From NCBI GenBank assembly GCA_020352645.1, contig CP070683.1, positions 1,029,417 through 1,072,681 on the forward strand: a DNA stretch of 43,265 nt, written 5' to 3'. Origin of the DNA: Candidatus Bathyarchaeota archaeon. GTDB lineage: Archaea; Thermoproteota; Bathyarchaeia; Bathyarchaeales; SOJC01. Of the stretch, positions 14,746-23,611 are shown piece after piece (the first letter of the stretch is position 1; each line of letters starts with the position of its first letter). Both the position numbers and the translations under genes were made by a program. Under the pieces are notes generated by a model, which saw only the letters and a program-made list of their open reading frames with translations, made no database searches and was not told the DNA's origin.

Positions 14746-16419
14746 TTGGATGACGTGAGAGTCGGTGTTTTCATATGCCATTGTGGCACCAACATAGGAG
14801 GCTTTTTGGATGTTCTACGACTTGTTGATTACACCCAAAGCCTACCAAACGTTGCTTGTGCTAAGGACAACAAGTACACGTGCTCCGACGCAGGATTGAC
14901 AGAAATAAAAAACGCCATAGCTGAAAAGAAACTTGATCGTGTGGTCGTAGCCTCTTGTACGCCTAGAACCCATGAACCCCTTTTTAGATCAACCTGCAAA
15001 GAAGCAGGGCTGAACCCATACCTTTTCCAGTTTGTCAACATAAGGGATCAATGCTCTTGGGTTCACATGCAAGAAAGAGAGAAGGCGACCGAAAAGGCAA
15101 AAGCTCTCATAAAGATGGGAGTCGCAAGAGCAGCGTTGTTGGAACCTCTGGAAGAGACCGAAGTTGAGGTCACCCCGTGCGCCATGGTGATTGGCGGAGG
15201 AATAACGGGAATGACCTGCGCTCTCAGCCTAGCAAAACGAGACTTCGAAGTGAAACTAGTAGAGAAGGAAGAACGACTAGGTGGAACCCTAAACAGTCTC
15301 TACAGACTGTACCCAACACAAGACGAAGCTTCAAAGCTGATACAGGCGAAAGCTGAGGATCTCCAGAAGAACCCCAAGGTAGAAGTCTTAACATCTTCTG
15401 AGGTTAAAGAAGTCAAGGGTTTCGTAGGCAACTACGATGTCACAGTGAAGCACGGAGAGAACGACAGGTTACTCAAGGCTGGAGTAATAATAGTTGCAAC
15501 GGGCGCTGAAGCACTCAAGCCCACGAGTATGTACAGCTACAACGGAGAGAACATCATCTCCCAGATGGAACTGGAACAAAGGCTTGAAAAAGGAAAACTC
15601 AACGCCAACAAGGTTGTGATGATTCAATGCGTAGGGTCAAGAAACGAAGAAAGAGCTTACTGCTCCAAGGTTTGCTGTCTAACCGCCCTCAAGAACGCTA
15701 TGCTGATCAAAGAAGCTGACTCAAACGCCCAGGTTTTCGTGCTATATAGGGATATAGTTGCTCAAGGAACCCAATACGAGGACTACTACGGAAAAGCCAG
15801 GGAAACTGGTATAACCTTCATAAAATACTCGCCGGAAAGAAAGCCAGTCGTCGAGAAGGGATCGGTGAGAGTTTACGATGAGCTCTTGAACGAAGAACTC
15901 ACTATCCCCTACGATCTAGTCGTGTTGTCAACCCCCATGATTTCCCACCATGATTCCGCAATCCTCGCACAGAAATTGAAAGTGCCAGTGGACAAAAACG
16001 GTTTCTTCCTAGAAGCCCACGTGAAACTTCGACCAGTTGACTTCGCTACTGATGGAATTTATGTATGTGGCTGCGCCCATTGGCCAGCTGATATCAGCGA
16101 GAGCATTTCCCAAGCATATGCTGCCGCGTCTCGAGCATCCATACCCCTGTCAGTTGGACATGTGAAAACTGAACCTCTAACCCCAGTGGTTAATGAAGAT
16201 GAATGCACAGGTTGTAGCCTATGTGAGCTGACATGCTCCTTCCAAGCGATACGGGTAGAAGAGACCGAGAAAGGGAGGAAAGCCAAGGTGATAGCTGCCT
16301 CCTGCAAGGGTTGTGGGGCTTGCGGAGCCGGATGTCCTCATAAGGCAATTACCATGCAGCACTTCACAGATGAACAACTCCTAGCACAGATAATTTCCCT
16401 AGGTGAGGTGAAACCTTGA
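14746..16419 (+). CDS. hdrA: HdrA-like flavoprotein with N-terminal and C-terminal Fe-S domains (split module, part 2)
   Basis: 557 aa. An N-terminal HdrA domain (VGVFICHCGTNIGG, C11/C13) comes first, with TCSDAG and VVASCTPRTHEPLF. A FAD domain follows from about residue 144 (MVIGGGITGMTCALSLA), with MIQCVGSRN and YCSKVCC. Two C-terminal [4Fe-4S] sites follow, C487-C490-C493-C497 and C520-C523-C526-C530. It has no ferredoxin inserted in the FAD domain and lacks the NDCSxC motif. It is thus the complement of the preceding gene and corresponds to the second half of the fused HdrA. It starts 7 nt after the previous stop and overlaps mvhD by 4 nt. The C-terminal ferredoxin would contact MvhD. 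Confidence 0.92.
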   Translation: MDDVRVGVFICHCGTNIGGFLDVLRLVDYTQSLPNVACAKDNKYTCSDAGLTEIKNAIAEKKLDRVVVASCTPRTHEPLFRSTCKEAGLNPYLFQFVNIRDQCSWVHMQEREKATEKAKALIKMGVARAALLEPLEETEVEVTPCAMVIGGGITGMTCALSLAKRDFEVKLVEKEERLGGTLNSLYRLYPTQDEASKLIQAKAEDLQKNPKVEVLTSSEVKEVKGFVGNYDVTVKHGENDRLLKAGVIIVATGAEALKPTSMYSYNGENIISQMELEQRLEKGKLNANKVVMIQCVGSRNEERAYCSKVCCLTALKNAMLIKEADSNAQVFVLYRDIVAQGTQYEDYYGKARETGITFIKYSPERKPVVEKGSVRVYDELLNEELTIPYDLVVLSTPMISHHDSAILAQKLKVPVDKNGFFLEAHVKLRPVDFATDGIYVCGCAHWPADISESISQAYAAASRASIPLSVGHVKTEPLTPVVNEDECTGCSLCELTCSFQAIRVEETEKGRKAKVIAASCKGCGACGAGCPHKAITMQHFTDEQLLAQIISLGEVKP

Positions 16420-17198
16420 CTCCTCAAGAGGGTTTTTCACCAGACATCATTGGATTCCTCTGCAACTGGTGTTCTTACGCGGGCGCAGACCTAGCTGGAG
16501 TCAGCCGTTTTCAATATCCGCCAAATGTCAGAATTATCAGGGTCATGTGCTCAGCAAGAGTGGATCCAGCCATCGTTCTTGAAGCCTTTGTGAGAGGGTT
16601 GGACGGGATCATGGTCTTAGGCTGCCACCTCGGCGACTGTCACTACTTGACGGGGAACTACTACACCGAGAAACGCGTGAAAACCGTTAAAAGTGTCTTA
16701 GAGAGCGTGGGGTTATCCCCTGAGCGACTGCTGATCGATTGGGTGTCCGCATCTGAGGGTGAACGCTTTGCAGCCTTGGTAAAGGAGTTCACAGAAACAA
16801 TAAGGGAACTAGGTGCACTTGGCAAAGAAGCAAACTGTGACATACAACAGTTGAAGACCCGCTTGGCTGCGGCTAAAGAAACTCTTACCCGAGATAGAAT
16901 CAGATGGCTTGTGGGCAGAGAAAGAGAATTGACAGAGGATAAAAATGTCTTCGGTGAGAGAGTGACCCAAGAAGAATTCGATCAGCTAATGTTTCAAACT
17001 ATCGAAAAGGAGTTTGAGAAAAGGAAGATTCTCATCTCCATTGGAGATGACGCTCTCTCTATCAAGGAGATAGCTCGAAAAATGGAAGCATCTCCAGGAA
17101 AAGTGCTGAGAAACATAGTTTCTCTTGAGCATGACGGGTTGGTTTCGGTTGTGGGAATCGAAGGAAATAGCCCCAAGTATAGGAGAGTTAGAGGGTGA
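16416..17198 (+). CDS. mvhD: MvhD/FlpD-type iron-sulfur protein with C-terminal winged-helix extension
   Basis: 260 aa. The first ~140 residues are MvhD, which carries one [2Fe-2S] cluster and bridges HdrA to an electron-input module. Ligand candidates are C16 and C19 (LCNWCSYAGADLAG), C45 (VMCSARVD), and C70 and C75 (GCHLGDCHY). Residues about 140-200 form charged helices. Residues about 205-258 look like a winged helix-turn-helix (LSIKEIARKMEASPGKVLRN, then LEHDGLVSVVG). That addition is absent from the second mvhD in this operon. TTG 16416 overlaps the hdrA stop as TTGA, with GGTGAGGTG upstream. The extension might bind DNA or simply mediate protein contacts. Confidence 0.88.
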   Translation: MTPQEGFSPDIIGFLCNWCSYAGADLAGVSRFQYPPNVRIIRVMCSARVDPAIVLEAFVRGLDGIMVLGCHLGDCHYLTGNYYTEKRVKTVKSVLESVGLSPERLLIDWVSASEGERFAALVKEFTETIRELGALGKEANCDIQQLKTRLAAAKETLTRDRIRWLVGRERELTEDKNVFGERVTQEEFDQLMFQTIEKEFEKRKILISIGDDALSIKEIARKMEASPGKVLRNIVSLEHDGLVSVVGIEGNSPKYRRVRG

Positions 17199-17226
17199 AA
17201 ACCATGTTGGCGGTGGAAGACTCCGA

Positions 17227-20200
17227 ATGGTAAGCTTGCAGAATCCGGTTTCTGAAGTAAACAAAGTAGGTTCAGTGTTAGTTATAGGTGGGGGCATAGG
17301 AGGGATACAATCTGCGCTTGACCTAGCCGAGTCAGGCTTCAAAGTTTACTTAGTGGACAAATCCTCAACAATCGGCGGAGTCATGGCGCAACTGGACAAG
17401 ACCTTTCCAACTAACGACTGCTCCATGTGCATCTTGTCCCCAAAGCTCGTGGAGTGCGGAAGGCACTTGAACGTCGAAGTTTTGACATGTTCCGAAGTCA
17501 CAGGGATTTCTGGAGAGGTAGGCAACTTCAGTGTCTCAGTAAGACGACGACCAAGATATGTTGACATCGAGAAGTGCACAGGATGTGGACTGTGCGCCAA
17601 ATTCTGCCCAGTCGAGGCTATTGACACCTTCAACAAAGGGCTATGTGATAGAACAGCGATTCACATCAACTACCCGCAAGCCGTTCCTCTGGTGTACATG
17701 ATCGACAAGGAAAAGTGTATAGGCTGCGGACTATGCAGAAGCGTTTGTCTGGCGGACGCCATAACATACTCAGATAAAGAGAAAGTCACCACTCTGAATG
17801 TTGGTGCTGTCATTCTAGCCCCTGGTGCTGAGGAGTTCAACGCCAAGCTGAAGAGCGAGTACGGCTACGGGAGATATCCAAATGTGGTCACGAGCATTGA
17901 ATTTGAGCGTATTCTGAGCGCTTCCGGACCTTTCTCGGGACGGGTGCAGAGGCCCTCAGACGGGGATATCCCCAAGAAGATTGCATTCCTACAATGCGTT
18001 GGTTCAAGGGATGTCACATGTGGAAATAGCTACTGCTCCTCAGTTTGCTGCATGTACTCCACAAAAGAGGCAGTCATAGCTAAGGAGCACATGAATCAGA
18101 TTGAGCCAACCATCTTTTACATAGACATGCGGTCTTACGGCAAGGATTTTGACAAGTACATTAATCGCGCCAAGGAAGAATATGGAGTCAGGTTTGTAAG
18201 ATGCCGAATATCCAAAGTAAAGGAAGTACCTAACACTCAGAACTTGAGGGTGAAATACGAGACTGAAGATGGAAGACTCAGTGAGGAAGAGTTTGATCTA
18301 GTTGTCTTATCAATCGGCTTCACACCTTCCGAGAACATCAAGCAGCTGGCCAAAAACCTCGGTGTTGAGCTGAATGAGTATGGCTTCTCCAAAATCCAAC
18401 CTTTCTATCCCTTAGAAACATCCAAGCCAGGAATTTTCGTCTGCGGCATGTTCTCCTCGCCTAAAGACATCCCTGAAACCGTTACCCAAGCCAGCGCTGC
18501 CGCTGCCAAAGCTGGTGAACTGCTGTCTTCTGTTCGGGGAACTTTGGTGAAGAAGAAGGAGTACCCGGATGAAATGGATGTTAGGGGTCAGCCTCCGAGA
18601 ATAGGCGTATTCGTATGTCATTGCGGCATCAATATCGGCGGAGTTGTTGGCGTTCCAAGCGTTGTGGATTATGCTCGAACTCTCCCAAACGTCATCCATG
18701 CCTGTGACAACCTCTATACATGCTCTTCAGACACCCAGGAGATAATCAAGAACAACATCAAAGAATATGGACTGAACAGGGTTATAGTAGCATCATGCTC
18801 TCCACGAACTCACGAACCGCTCTTCCAAGAAACAATAAAGGAAGCTGGCTTAAACAGGTACCTTTTCGAAATGACGAATATTCGTGACCAGTGTTCTTGG
18901 GTACATTTACACGATCCTGAAGCTGCCACGGAGAAAGCAAAGGATTTGGTGAGAATGGCCGTGGCAAAGGCTAGAATGATAGAGCCCTTGGAAAGACTTT
19001 CCTTGGGCGTCACTCACCGAGGCCTTGTCATCGGAGGGGGATTGGCAGGAATGACCGCAGCTCTAACCTTAGCCAAGCAAGGCTTTGAAGTCGACGTAGT
19101 AGAGAAGAACCAAGAGCTTGGAGGCTTCCTCCGCAAGATACATCACACGCTAGAGCATGAAAACACCCAAGAGAACCTAAGAAACCTGGTTGAAAACATA
19201 AGTGCAAACAAACTGATCCAGATATTCCTCAATGCAAAGATCGAGGATGTCTCTGGCTACGTAGGAAACTTCAAAACAACAATAACTCAAGGCTCAGAGA
19301 AGATAGAGCGGGATCATGGAATTGTGATCGTAGCGACTGGAGGCGAAGAATACTCTCCAAACGAGTACCAATACGGAGAAGACCCTCGCATAATGACGCA
19401 GCTGGAACTAGAGAACAGAATCGCAACCCCTGACCTCGAAAAGCTTGGAAATGTGGTGATGATCCAGTGCGTAGGGTCAAGAAATGACGAACACCCATAC
19501 TGCAGCAGAATGTGCTGCGGAGAGTCAGTCAAAAACGCCTTGAAACTTAAAGGGAAAGCCCCAGACACTAACGTGTACATCCTTTACCGAGACATTAGAA
19601 CCTATGGTCTAATAGAAGAACACTACAGAAAGGCTCGCGAAGCCGGAGTGATCTTCATACGCTACAAGGAGGAAAGCAAACCAACAGTTACAAAGGCTTT
19701 GTCCGAAGGAAAGGAGGTTTTACATGTGTCAGTTTTTGACCCAACCATCCAAGAAGACATACTCATAGACGCAGACCTACTCGTTTTGAGCACAGCAGTG
19801 GTTCCACCCAAAGAAAACAGCATTCTGGCCAAGATGCTAAAGGTTCCTATAAATGAAGATGGTTTCTTCTTAGAGGCTCACGCTAAACTTCGACCAGTTG
19901 ACTTTGCTACGGAAGGCATCTTTGTATGCGGGATGGCCCACTCGCCAAAATCCATAGATGAAAGCATAGCCCAAGCAAAAGCAGCAGTCTCTCGAGCATG
20001 CAGCCTGTTGACGAAGGACGTCATAGAAGCTGAGGGAGTAATAGCTACCGTCAACCCAAATAGATGCACATCGTGTGAGCTCTGCATGCAGGTTTGTGCA
20101 TACAATGCCATAGAAATCGAAGAAACCAAGAGGGGAAAAACGGCGAAAGTTAACAGCGCTCTTTGTAAGGGATGCGGAGCTTGCGCTGCTACATGCAGGT

Positions 20201-20268
20201 GCTCAGCAATAGACATCAAGGGCTTCACGGACATGCAGCTAAGCTCGATCATAACCGCGATGAGGTGA
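17227..20268 (+). CDS. hdrA: Fused double HdrA (HdrA-like part 1 + part 2 in one chain)
   Basis: A protein of about 1013 aa. Residues 1-445 repeat the short HdrA layout: VIGGGIGGIQSALDLA, TFPTNDCSMCILSPKL, then two ordinary inserted [4Fe-4S] sites near residues 116 (CTGCGLCAKFCP) and 164 (CIGCGLCRSVC). Residues about 455-1013 repeat the long layout. They have RIGVFVCHCGINIGG, VIGGGLAGMTAALTLA, MIQCVGSRN, and C-terminal ferredoxin sites near 946 (CTSCELCMQVC) and 980 (CKGCGACAATC). It carries two FAD domains. One bifurcates in canonical HdrA. ATG 17227 is preferred, since it precedes the conserved fold and lies after the mvhD stop. The frame is open further upstream inside mvhD. Confidence 0.92.
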   Translation: MVSLQNPVSEVNKVGSVLVIGGGIGGIQSALDLAESGFKVYLVDKSSTIGGVMAQLDKTFPTNDCSMCILSPKLVECGRHLNVEVLTCSEVTGISGEVGNFSVSVRRRPRYVDIEKCTGCGLCAKFCPVEAIDTFNKGLCDRTAIHINYPQAVPLVYMIDKEKCIGCGLCRSVCLADAITYSDKEKVTTLNVGAVILAPGAEEFNAKLKSEYGYGRYPNVVTSIEFERILSASGPFSGRVQRPSDGDIPKKIAFLQCVGSRDVTCGNSYCSSVCCMYSTKEAVIAKEHMNQIEPTIFYIDMRSYGKDFDKYINRAKEEYGVRFVRCRISKVKEVPNTQNLRVKYETEDGRLSEEEFDLVVLSIGFTPSENIKQLAKNLGVELNEYGFSKIQPFYPLETSKPGIFVCGMFSSPKDIPETVTQASAAAAKAGELLSSVRGTLVKKKEYPDEMDVRGQPPRIGVFVCHCGINIGGVVGVPSVVDYARTLPNVIHACDNLYTCSSDTQEIIKNNIKEYGLNRVIVASCSPRTHEPLFQETIKEAGLNRYLFEMTNIRDQCSWVHLHDPEAATEKAKDLVRMAVAKARMIEPLERLSLGVTHRGLVIGGGLAGMTAALTLAKQGFEVDVVEKNQELGGFLRKIHHTLEHENTQENLRNLVENISANKLIQIFLNAKIEDVSGYVGNFKTTITQGSEKIERDHGIVIVATGGEEYSPNEYQYGEDPRIMTQLELENRIATPDLEKLGNVVMIQCVGSRNDEHPYCSRMCCGESVKNALKLKGKAPDTNVYILYRDIRTYGLIEEHYRKAREAGVIFIRYKEESKPTVTKALSEGKEVLHVSVFDPTIQEDILIDADLLVLSTAVVPPKENSILAKMLKVPINEDGFFLEAHAKLRPVDFATEGIFVCGMAHSPKSIDESIAQAKAAVSRACSLLTKDVIEAEGVIATVNPNRCTSCELCMQVCAYNAIEIEETKRGKTAKVNSALCKGCGACAATCRCSAIDIKGFTDMQLSSIITAMR

Positions 20269-20275
20269 ATCAGAA

Positions 20276-20704
20276 GTGGAATCTGCCGGTGAAGGATGGA
20301 CTCCGAAAATACTAGCCTTTCTATGCAACTGGTGTAGCTATGCTGGAGCAGATCTTGCCGGAATAAGCAGGATGCAGTATCCCCCTAACATCAGAGTCGT
20401 CCGTGTCCCCTGCTCAGGAAGAGTCAACCCATACTTTGTGATAAAAGCCCTTCAGCACGGTTGGGATGGGGTCTTAGTTTCGGGGTGCCACCCAGGTGAC
20501 TGCCACTACATCAGCGGGAACCTTGTTGCCCGAAGAAGATTCGCTGTTCTGAAAGATCTACTGGAATACTTCGGAATTGAACCTGGCAGACTCAACTTCT
20601 CATGGGTCTCCGCAGCCGAAGGCGAAAAATTCGCTATTGTCGTAAAAGATGTGGTGGAGAAGGTGAAATCCTTGGGGCCTGCTGAAAGATTGGTGAAGAG
20701 GTGA
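20276..20704 (+). CDS. mvhD: MvhD/FlpD/FlxD-type iron-sulfur protein
   Basis: A standard-length MvhD, 142 aa, with C17 and C20 (LCNWCSYAGADLAG), C46 (VPCSGRVN), and C71 and C76 (GCHPGDCHY). It transfers electrons between HdrA and an input module through one [2Fe-2S] cluster. It sits 7 nt after the fused hdrA and 7 nt before the FlxC-like gene, so it is the likely adaptor between the fused HdrA and the FlxABC-like NAD(P)H module (a FlxD role). The start is GTG 20276, with GAGGTGA in the end of the upstream gene. It lacks the winged-helix tail of the first copy. Confidence 0.92.
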   Translation: MESAGEGWTPKILAFLCNWCSYAGADLAGISRMQYPPNIRVVRVPCSGRVNPYFVIKALQHGWDGVLVSGCHPGDCHYISGNLVARRRFAVLKDLLEYFGIEPGRLNFSWVSAAEGEKFAIVVKDVVEKVKSLGPAERLVKR

Positions 20705-20711
20705 ATGCTAC

Positions 20712-21659
20712 ATGCATAATGCTGAAGAATCAATAAGAGAAGCTGCCAAGAAACTTCTCAGCGAGAAGAAAGTAGATCTGATAGTTGGACACGAGCAAGG
20801 CACTCTACCACTTCGCACGACTCCTTGCTTCATTGACAAAGTGGAAGATGTCCCAAAGCTTGTTTGGAACGAGAATTGTGACGCCAATCTTTCCAAGTAC
20901 TTGATAGGCAGAAAGGAAAGAATGGGCGTAGTAGCGAAAGGTTGTGATGCACGCTCAATAGCAGTCTGCACCTTTGAAAAGCAAATCGTAAGGGATAATG
21001 TAGTAATCATAGGCGCCCCGTGCTCGGGACTCATTGACAAGAAAAAAGTAAGGACAAAACTCGAAGGGAAAGAACTCCTGGAAGCAACCATTGAGGATGA
21101 ACAGATACAGCTCAAAGGGGAAGGTTTTGAGCTTGTCTTACCGAAGAAAGATTTCGTTTGCAGCTCATGTCTCACTTGCAGACACAAAACTCCTCCTATT
21201 TACGATGTATTTGCGGGAACAAAAGTGCCTGAAGTGGAGGCCGACGAGTTCAGTGATGTGGCAGATCTTGAAGCGAAATCCAGCAAGGAAAGGTGGACGC
21301 ACTTTAAGGAAGCACTAGACAAGTGCATCAGATGCTATGCTTGCAGAGACGTTTGTCCCCTCTGCTACTGCAAGACATGCTTCGTTGACCAGACAATGCC
21401 CATCTGGTTCGGCAAAACGACCGACCTCTCAGACACAATGATATACCACCTAGTCCGGGCATTCCATGTAGCCGGGAGATGCGTTGACTGTGGAGCCTGC
21501 AGCAGAGCCTGTCCAATGAATATAAACCTGAGGGAACTCATGAAGAAAACCGAGAAGATCATGAAAGAGAGATACAACTACACCGCAGGACTAAGCCTTG
21601 AAAAGGTTCCCCCACTAGGAGAGTTCAAAATGGATGACTCTCAGGAGTTCATCAAATAA
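20712..21659 (+). CDS. FlxC-like protein: FrhB-like domain fused to HdrC-like ferredoxin
   Basis: 315 aa. Residues about 1-165 resemble an FrhB/FdhB core (VDLIVGHEQGTLPLR, VAKGCDARSIAV, VIIGAPCSG). A cysteine cluster CSSCLTC follows near 160. The C-terminal third has several cysteine sites: CIRCYACRDVCPLCYC and CVDCGACSRACPMNINLREL, the latter as in HdrC. In the Flx/Flox-Hdr systems of anaerobic bacteria an iron-sulfur protein of this kind links NADH-oxidising FlxAB to Hdr. Its place in an order D-C-B-A supports that assignment. ATG 20712 has GAGGTGA eight nt upstream. Exact cluster number and flavin content cannot be read with certainty. Confidence 0.82.
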   Translation: MHNAEESIREAAKKLLSEKKVDLIVGHEQGTLPLRTTPCFIDKVEDVPKLVWNENCDANLSKYLIGRKERMGVVAKGCDARSIAVCTFEKQIVRDNVVIIGAPCSGLIDKKKVRTKLEGKELLEATIEDEQIQLKGEGFELVLPKKDFVCSSCLTCRHKTPPIYDVFAGTKVPEVEADEFSDVADLEAKSSKERWTHFKEALDKCIRCYACRDVCPLCYCKTCFVDQTMPIWFGKTTDLSDTMIYHLVRAFHVAGRCVDCGACSRACPMNINLRELMKKTEKIMKERYNYTAGLSLEKVPPLGEFKMDDSQEFIK

Positions 21660-21664
21660 ACGGT

Positions 21665-22714
21665 GTGTCTCAGATAATGTGGAAAGTCATGGAAAAGAAG
21701 AGAATCCCCAAACTCATTAAAGAATTGACCAAAGAGCACGAAGTTTTCGCGCCAGTCAAGAAGGAAAGCCTCGTCTTCTTCGAGAAAGTCTCACCTGGAA
21801 GTGAGATTTCCCTAGACTTCCAGAACACAACCAAGTCTCCTAAAGAGGTTCTTTTCCCCCAAACTGAAATTCTATTCACTTATGACATAAAAAAGAACGG
21901 TGTAGAGATAGAGAAAGCTCCAGAGTTGAGGAAGAAGATTGCGTTGCTGGGCATTCGTCCTTGCGATGCCAAAGCCCTTTCTTTGCTTGACAAGTTCTTC
22001 TCGTCCGGGGATCACAAAGACTTCTACTTTTCGGAGAAGAGAAGGAACACGACCACAATTGGCTTGGCATGTAATCGTCCGATCAGCACATGCTTCTGTA
22101 CCTCCATGGGAGGAGCCCCTTTCGGAAAAGAAGGCATGGACTTGCTTCTTCAAGATATAAACGACAAGTATCTGATCGAGACTGTAACTGAAAAAGGTGA
22201 CAAGCTTGTCGAGAAACTCCCATGGTTGGAGGATGCAGAAAAGGCTGATATAGAAAAGGCGAGGGATTTAGCCAGAGATGCCGAGAGAGCCGTTACATCT
22301 GAGATATCCGGTATGAGCGTGACCAAGAAACTGGATGGAATGTTTGATAACCCGCTGTGGGATCAGATATATAAGAAGTGCCTTGGCTGCGGAGTCTGCA
22401 CATACCTTTGTCCAACCTGCTGCTGCTTTGACGTCTTAGATGAAGCCACGACAAAATGGAAAAGAATTAGAATCTGGGATTCGTGCCAGTTCTCATGCTT
22501 CACACTGCAAGGTTCAGGGTATAATCCTCGTCCTTCGGGAAAGGAGAGGATGAGGCAAAGGATAATGCACAAGTTCAACTACTTCCCAAAAAACCATGGC
22601 GAAAACTTCTGTGTGGGCTGTGGAAGATGCGTTCAAGAATGTCCGGTGAACTTTGATATTAGAGAAGTGGTTGAAGGAATTTCGACTGACATATGGAGAA
22701 AAAAGAATGGATAA
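21665..22714 (+). CDS. FlxB-like iron-sulfur protein (AsrA/hydrogenase-beta family)
   Basis: 349 aa with two [4Fe-4S] ferredoxin sites, CLGCGVCTYLCP (about residues 239-250) and CVGCGRCVQECP (about 318-329). It also has a unique LGIRPCDAKAL motif near residue 100 and a CCCFDVLDEA stretch. This is the 4Fe-4S dicluster family shared by anaerobic sulfite reductase subunit A, sulfhydrogenase beta and FlxB. It accepts electrons from the FAD/NAD(P) subunit encoded next. GTG 21665 has no strong ribosome-binding site; ATG 21677 is possible. It overlaps the next gene by 8 nt. Confidence 0.87.
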   Translation: MSQIMWKVMEKKRIPKLIKELTKEHEVFAPVKKESLVFFEKVSPGSEISLDFQNTTKSPKEVLFPQTEILFTYDIKKNGVEIEKAPELRKKIALLGIRPCDAKALSLLDKFFSSGDHKDFYFSEKRRNTTTIGLACNRPISTCFCTSMGGAPFGKEGMDLLLQDINDKYLIETVTEKGDKLVEKLPWLEDAEKADIEKARDLARDAERAVTSEISGMSVTKKLDGMFDNPLWDQIYKKCLGCGVCTYLCPTCCCFDVLDEATTKWKRIRIWDSCQFSCFTLQGSGYNPRPSGKERMRQRIMHKFNYFPKNHGENFCVGCGRCVQECPVNFDIREVVEGISTDIWRKKNG

Positions 22715-23546
22715 TCCATATATTCCAAGTCCTGCAGCCATCAGAAAGATTACAGTAGAAAACGAAGAAAAGGACATAAAAACTTTTGAGCTTGTGTTCA
22801 ACGACCCAGAAGATCTGAAGGACTTCAGGTATAAATGCGGCCAATTCGCAGAAATCTCTGCGTTTGGCGCTGGAGAGTGCCCCATCGGCATAGCCTCGTC
22901 TCCTACTGACGAAGGTTACATTCAATTCACTGTGAAAAAGGTGGGGGTCGTGACAACGGCCCTACATAACAGTGAAGAGGGGACGGTCATAGGAGTTAGA
23001 GGACCATTTGGCAACGGATTCCCACTGAAGGCAATGGAGGGACGAAACGTGGTTATCATCGGCGGGGGATTCGCCTTCACAACGTTGAGATCCCTAACCA
23101 ACTTCATCCTTCATAAGACCAACAGAGATAGATTCAGAGAGTTAACAGTCATCTACGGAGCTCGCAACCCAGGCGAGCTCCTGTACAAATACGATCTCCA
23201 GACTTGGAAACAGAGAGACGACATTAGCCTTAACGTGACTATAGATCAAGCTGTTCCTAACTGGACCGGCTTGGTCGGTTTTGTCCCTGCGGTCCTCAAG
23301 GAACTTGCCCCAAGCTCTGATAACGCAATCGCTATTATCTGCGGCCCCCCTATAATGATAAGGTTTATAATGCCAGTCATTAGCGAGCTTGGCTTTTCCC
23401 CTGAGGATACCTTCCTGTCCCTCGAGATGAGGATGAAGTGCGGCATTGGAAAATGCGGAAGGTGTAATATAGGAAACAAGTTCGTGTGTAAGGATGGGCC
23501 AGTCTTCACTTACAAGGAACTTCAGATGATGCCAAAAGAACACTGA
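22707..23546 (+). CDS. FlxA-like FAD/NAD(P)H oxidoreductase (AsrB/PyrK/hydrogenase-gamma family)
   Basis: 279 aa from ATG 22707. The FAD-binding beta barrel occupies about residues 5-100 and ends with GVRGPFGNGFPL. The NAD(P)-binding domain starts VVIIGGGFAFTTLRSL. The C-terminal [2Fe-2S] site CGIGKCGRCNIGNKFVCKDG (C-x4-C-x2-C-x7-C) is as in PyrK and AsrB. It is the likely NAD(P)H entry or exit of the operon. Together with the FlxB-, FlxC- and MvhD-like genes it gives a FlxDCBA set, the reverse of the floxABCD order described in sulfate reducers. It is the last gene of the operon. The longer frame starting at 22653 lies inside the previous gene. Confidence 0.9.
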   Translation: MDNPYIPSPAAIRKITVENEEKDIKTFELVFNDPEDLKDFRYKCGQFAEISAFGAGECPIGIASSPTDEGYIQFTVKKVGVVTTALHNSEEGTVIGVRGPFGNGFPLKAMEGRNVVIIGGGFAFTTLRSLTNFILHKTNRDRFRELTVIYGARNPGELLYKYDLQTWKQRDDISLNVTIDQAVPNWTGLVGFVPAVLKELAPSSDNAIAIICGPPIMIRFIMPVISELGFSPEDTFLSLEMRMKCGIGKCGRCNIGNKFVCKDGPVFTYKELQMMPKEH

Positions 23547-23584
23547 GAATTAAACGCCCTCACTTTCGAACTTCACAATAAGCG

Positions 23585-23611
23585 CACACAAGTGTGTGAT
23601 ATGCATGCATA
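23585..23611. repeat. Two adjacent palindromes between convergent genes
   Basis: CACAC-AA-GTGTG (23585-23596) is followed by the perfect 12-bp palindrome TATGCATGCATA (23600-23611). They sit downstream of both the FlxA-like gene and gcvH copy 2. This could be a terminator or protein-binding site; no T-run follows. Confidence 0.5.

Noticed and set aside
17125-17226. N-terminal 34 codons of the fused HdrA frame
   Set aside because: They overlap the mvhD winged-helix coding region in another frame and do not resemble HdrA; ATG 17227 follows the mvhD stop and precedes the conserved Rossmann strand.
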